Assembly (NCBI GenBank): GCA_043806645.1
Contig: JAZDGX010000021.1
Location: forward strand, 1-7,867
Reading direction: 5' to 3'
Source: JAZDGX01 sp043806645
GTDB taxonomy: Bacteria; Eisenbacteria; RBG-16-71-46; CAIMUX01; WJJG01
Length of the DNA stretch: 7,867 nt
Positions 6,136 through 7,867 of this stretch are shown here, piece after piece (within the stretch, counting starts at the first letter, position 1; every line of letters begins with the position of its first letter). Below the pieces are notes generated by a model. It was not told the DNA's origin. It worked only from the letters and a program-made list of their open reading frames with translations, and made no database searches. The position numbers and the translations under genes are program-made.

Positions 6136-7380
6136 ATGGAACCGAGGCCATCCGTGAATCCCAACCACCTCCTTTTCATCAGCGGATCCGTGGGCCTGGG
6201 GCACGTTACCCGCGACCTGGCCATGGCGAGGGCCTTGCGGCAAGCGCTGCCGGGAGTAGAAATCGACTGGCTGGCCGCCACTCCGGGCAGTCAGGTCTTG
6301 CGGGAAGCGGGCGAGCACCTTCTACCCGAAGCAGCCGCTTGGGCCGACGAGAGCGCTCCGGGAGCGGAACTTGCCGGCCGCAACGCCGCTCGCGGCCGGC
6401 CCTTCCAGTTCAACGTGCTGCGCTCGTTCTTGTCCAACCGCCGGCAGCATCGCCGCAACGTGGAGATTTTCCGCAAGGCCGTCGCTGCCCGCAGCTATGC
6501 CCTGATCATCGGCGACGAAGCCTATGAGATCGCCCTGGCGTTGCGGGCGGGAACGGTGCGAACGCACGCTCCGTTCGTCATGCTCTACGATTTCATCGGC
6601 ATCGACCCGATGACTCGCCATCCCCTCGAACATATCGGGGCCTACGTCACCAATCGCCGCTGGGCCTGCGGCTACCGGCGCAACCGCGCCGTCAAGATCA
6701 CCCCATGCTTCATCGGTGAGGCCGAGGACATCCCCGATCGACCTTTCGGCCCCGGGCTTCCCAATCGACGCCGCTGGACCCGGGAGCGCTGTCAAATCCT
6801 TGGCTACGTCCTGCCGTTCGACCTGGCTCAATGTCAAGACCGACCGGCGTTGCGCAAGCGGCTAGGCTACGGCGAGGAACCCCTGGTCGTGTGCACCGTC
6901 GGGGGATCGGGGGTCGGCAGGGAGTTGCTCGCGTTGTGCGTCGAGTGCCATCCCCTCCTCCGGAAAGAGATTCCGGATCTGCGCATGTTGATCGTAGGCC
7001 CGCAGATGGAACTCCCGGCGATCGGTGATGTGCCGGGACTGGAGCTGCGCGGTTACGTTCCCGCCCTCTTCGAGCACTTCGCCGCCAGCGATCTCGTGGT
7101 GACTCAGGGCGGGGGAACCTCCACGCTGGAGTTGACTGCGCTCCGGCGGCCCTTTCTCTACTTCCCCCTGGAGGGCCATTTCGAGCAGCAGATCCACGTG
7201 GCCGGCCGCCTGGAGCGCCATGGCGCCGGCATCCGGATGCGTTTCCGCGAAACCACGCCGCGGGATCTGGCGGAAACGATCGCGGCTCACATCGGAGAAC
7301 AAGTTACCTACGAGCCGATCCCCGCGGAGGGCGCACACCGCCTGGCCGAGGTGGCCAGGGGTCTGATCGAGGGGCCGTGA
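6136..7380 (+). CDS. GT-B glycosyltransferase, MurG/GT28-like
   Basis: This 414-residue enzyme probably transfers a sugar from a nucleotide donor; the acceptor is not evident. An N-terminal Rossmann half opens with S16-GSVGLGHVTRD27, the Gly-rich loop that in MurG-type enzymes faces the lipid acceptor. The C-terminal half carries the donor-site signature Q324-GGGTSTLE332 and P344-LEGHFEQQ352. These match GT28-type sugar-nucleotide transferases. No signal peptide or membrane helix is visible, so it should be cytoplasmic. The start is uncertain. ATG 6136 has no Shine-Dalgarno, but an extended -10-like TGGCATGCT (6121-6129) would make it leaderless. GTG 6154 has GAGG 6 nt upstream. TTG 6082 would add 18 Pro/Ser-rich residues and put the candidate sigma-54 element inside the gene. 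It stands alone on its strand, divergent from the transporter, with no other surface-polysaccharide gene in view. Confidence 0.85.
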   Translation: MEPRPSVNPNHLLFISGSVGLGHVTRDLAMARALRQALPGVEIDWLAATPGSQVLREAGEHLLPEAAAWADESAPGAELAGRNAARGRPFQFNVLRSFLSNRRQHRRNVEIFRKAVAARSYALIIGDEAYEIALALRAGTVRTHAPFVMLYDFIGIDPMTRHPLEHIGAYVTNRRWACGYRRNRAVKITPCFIGEAEDIPDRPFGPGLPNRRRWTRERCQILGYVLPFDLAQCQDRPALRKRLGYGEEPLVVCTVGGSGVGRELLALCVECHPLLRKEIPDLRMLIVGPQMELPAIGDVPGLELRGYVPALFEHFAASDLVVTQGGGTSTLELTALRRPFLYFPLEGHFEQQIHVAGRLERHGAGIRMRFRETTPRDLAETIAAHIGEQVTYEPIPAEGAHRLAEVARGLIEGP

Positions 7381-7546
7381 TCCGAGCCCCCGGATCTGCT
7401 CTTTCTCAAGACCGGCTCCGGCAATCCGGTCACCGAGGGCTGCACTCCGGGACCGGAATGCGCCATCTATAACGCGATTTCCCCCGGTCGGTTGCCGCGT
7501 CCAATGTTCTTGAGATCGCCCCTGGCTTTCGTGCTAAGCTTCGGAT
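7381..7546. other. Intergenic region with alternating GACCGG/CCGGTC copies
   Basis: No gene is supported here. GACCGG at 7410-7415, CCGGTC at 7426-7431, GACCGG at 7451-7456 and CCGGTC at 7484-7489 alternate in orientation. They could form 7410-7415/7426-7431 (10-nt loop) or other pairings. None is followed by a T-tract, so no intrinsic terminator can be claimed after the glycosyltransferase. The right end holds the promoter of the next gene. Confidence 0.35.
7510..7540 (+). promoter_or_regulatory. Candidate extended -10 promoter giving a leaderless mRNA
   Basis: TTGAGA (7510-7515) precedes, by 19 nt, TAAGCT (7535-7540), which has an upstream TG extension (7532-7533). The -10 hexamer ends 6 nt before the ATG at 7547, so transcription would begin at or next to the start codon. 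No ribosome binding site lies before that ATG, as expected for a leaderless message. Confidence 0.4.
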
Positions 7547-7747
7547 ATGGAATCCAGACATCCCCTCGTTCGCGTGCGCCGATTGAGCGAACAAGGGATC
7601 GAAGATGATTGGCGTCGCTTCACTCCTGCCGAGCGTCTGGCGCTCATGTGGCAACTGACATTGGACGCCTGGGCCTTCATGGGAGACTCGCGTGCTCAAT
7701 CGCGATTACCGCGACATGTTGTCCGCATTGTGCGAGGAACAGGCTGA
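7547..7747 (+). CDS. Small protein upstream of a nucleotidyltransferase, antitoxin-like
   Basis: This 66-residue charged protein has no signal peptide or membrane helix. Its centre, TPAERLALMWQLTLDAW, followed by RLPRHVVRIVRG near the C-terminus, resembles short hypothetical proteins that I recall lying directly before MNT-type nucleotidyltransferase genes in several phyla. The arrangement here fits: its last 56 nt overlap the 5' end of such a gene in another frame. By position it could be the antitoxin or a partner subunit, but I know of no tested function. It probably begins on a leaderless mRNA, because no Shine-Dalgarno precedes the ATG. Confidence that it is a real gene is fairly high because of the context; confidence in the role is low. 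Confidence 0.65.
   Translation: MESRHPLVRVRRLSEQGIEDDWRRFTPAERLALMWQLTLDAWAFMGDSRAQSRLPRHVVRIVRGTG
7681..7685 (+). promoter_or_regulatory. Ribosome binding site inside the small gene
   Basis: GGGAG lies 6 nt before the GTG at 7692, within the coding sequence of the 66-residue protein. It favours that GTG over the in-frame ATG at 7716 as the nucleotidyltransferase start. Confidence 0.55.
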
Positions 7748-7867
7748 GTTTCTTCTGATCGGTGCCTATGCCCTGTCCGCGCACGGACTGCCCCGCGCCA
7801 CCGGAGACATGGACATCTGGGTCCGGCCATCCGCGGAGAATGCCCGTCGCGTGTGGAAGGCATTGGC
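7692..7867 (+). CDS. MNT/AbiEii-like nucleotidyltransferase, 5' part only
   Basis: The first 58 codons are present and the window edge cuts off the rest. The sequence shows a nucleotidyltransferase-fold start: a buried strand and turn FLLIG24-A25, then H31-G-x-x-R35-A-T-G-D39-M-D41-I. D39 and D41 form the [DE]h[DE] pair that binds metal in this superfamily. The residue after the turn glycine is Ala, not the usual Gly or Ser. Relatives include MNT-type and AbiEii-type toxins as well as uncharacterised housekeeping-like proteins. The GTG start is chosen from GGGAG 6 nt upstream and from the MLNRDYRDML-like opening I recall in relatives. The gene overlaps the preceding small gene by 56 nt, so the two are probably co-transcribed and translationally coupled. 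Whether it is a toxin cannot be told from this fragment. Confidence 0.75.
   Translation, partial: MLNRDYRDMLSALCEEQAEFLLIGAYALSAHGLPRATGDMDIWVRPSAENARRVWKAL

Noticed and set aside
1..7867. tRNA or rRNA genes, CRISPR array, insertion sequence or prophage
   Set aside because: I saw no cloverleaf-like segment, no regularly spaced repeats, and no transposase, integrase or phage protein motif on either strand.

Overview
The window is GC-rich bacterial DNA (about two thirds G+C by eye) with four complete protein genes, one small complete gene and one gene cut off by the right edge. It has no RNA genes, insertion sequences or CRISPR array. A sigma-54 activator, FG-GAP-like sequence in a sensor protein and leaderless-looking starts suggest a Gram-negative-type soil or sediment lineage such as Acidobacteriota. 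That is an inference from style of sequence only; no marker gene is present.

Layout. Positions 1-390 hold no convincing gene but are rich in structure: two adjacent hairpins (70-122), a sigma-70-like promoter (197-226) and a cluster of four CGGNCCG palindromes (284-366). They lead into a two-gene operon with an ATGA overlap: a histidine kinase (391-2406) and a sigma-54-dependent response regulator (2403-3917). The kinase is built 'backwards': DHp and ATPase domains come first, then one membrane helix, then about 325 residues that should lie outside the cytoplasm. The regulator has an unusual receiver (12-residue insertion, conserved Lys replaced by Trp) and an Asn in place of the Walker B Asp.

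A 12-helix APC-superfamily transporter (3935-5935, minus strand) converges on the regulator. It keeps the potassium-coordinating residues of KimA-type importers and has a UspA-like C-terminal domain. Its promoter and that of a GT-B glycosyltransferase (6136-7380, plus strand) diverge from a 200-bp region. That region holds a direct repeat, an inverted repeat and a candidate -24/-12 (sigma-54) promoter facing the glycosyltransferase.

The right end (7510-7867) carries a compact pair. A 66-residue protein, with a promoter placed so that its mRNA would be leaderless, overlaps by 56 nt the start of an MNT/AbiEii-like nucleotidyltransferase that runs off the window. The pair resembles a toxin-antitoxin-type module.

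How they may work together: the kinase probably senses an envelope signal and passes it to the sigma-54 activator. The only candidate sigma-54 promoter found is in front of the glycosyltransferase, so a link from two-component system to cell-surface glycosylation is a testable guess, not a result.
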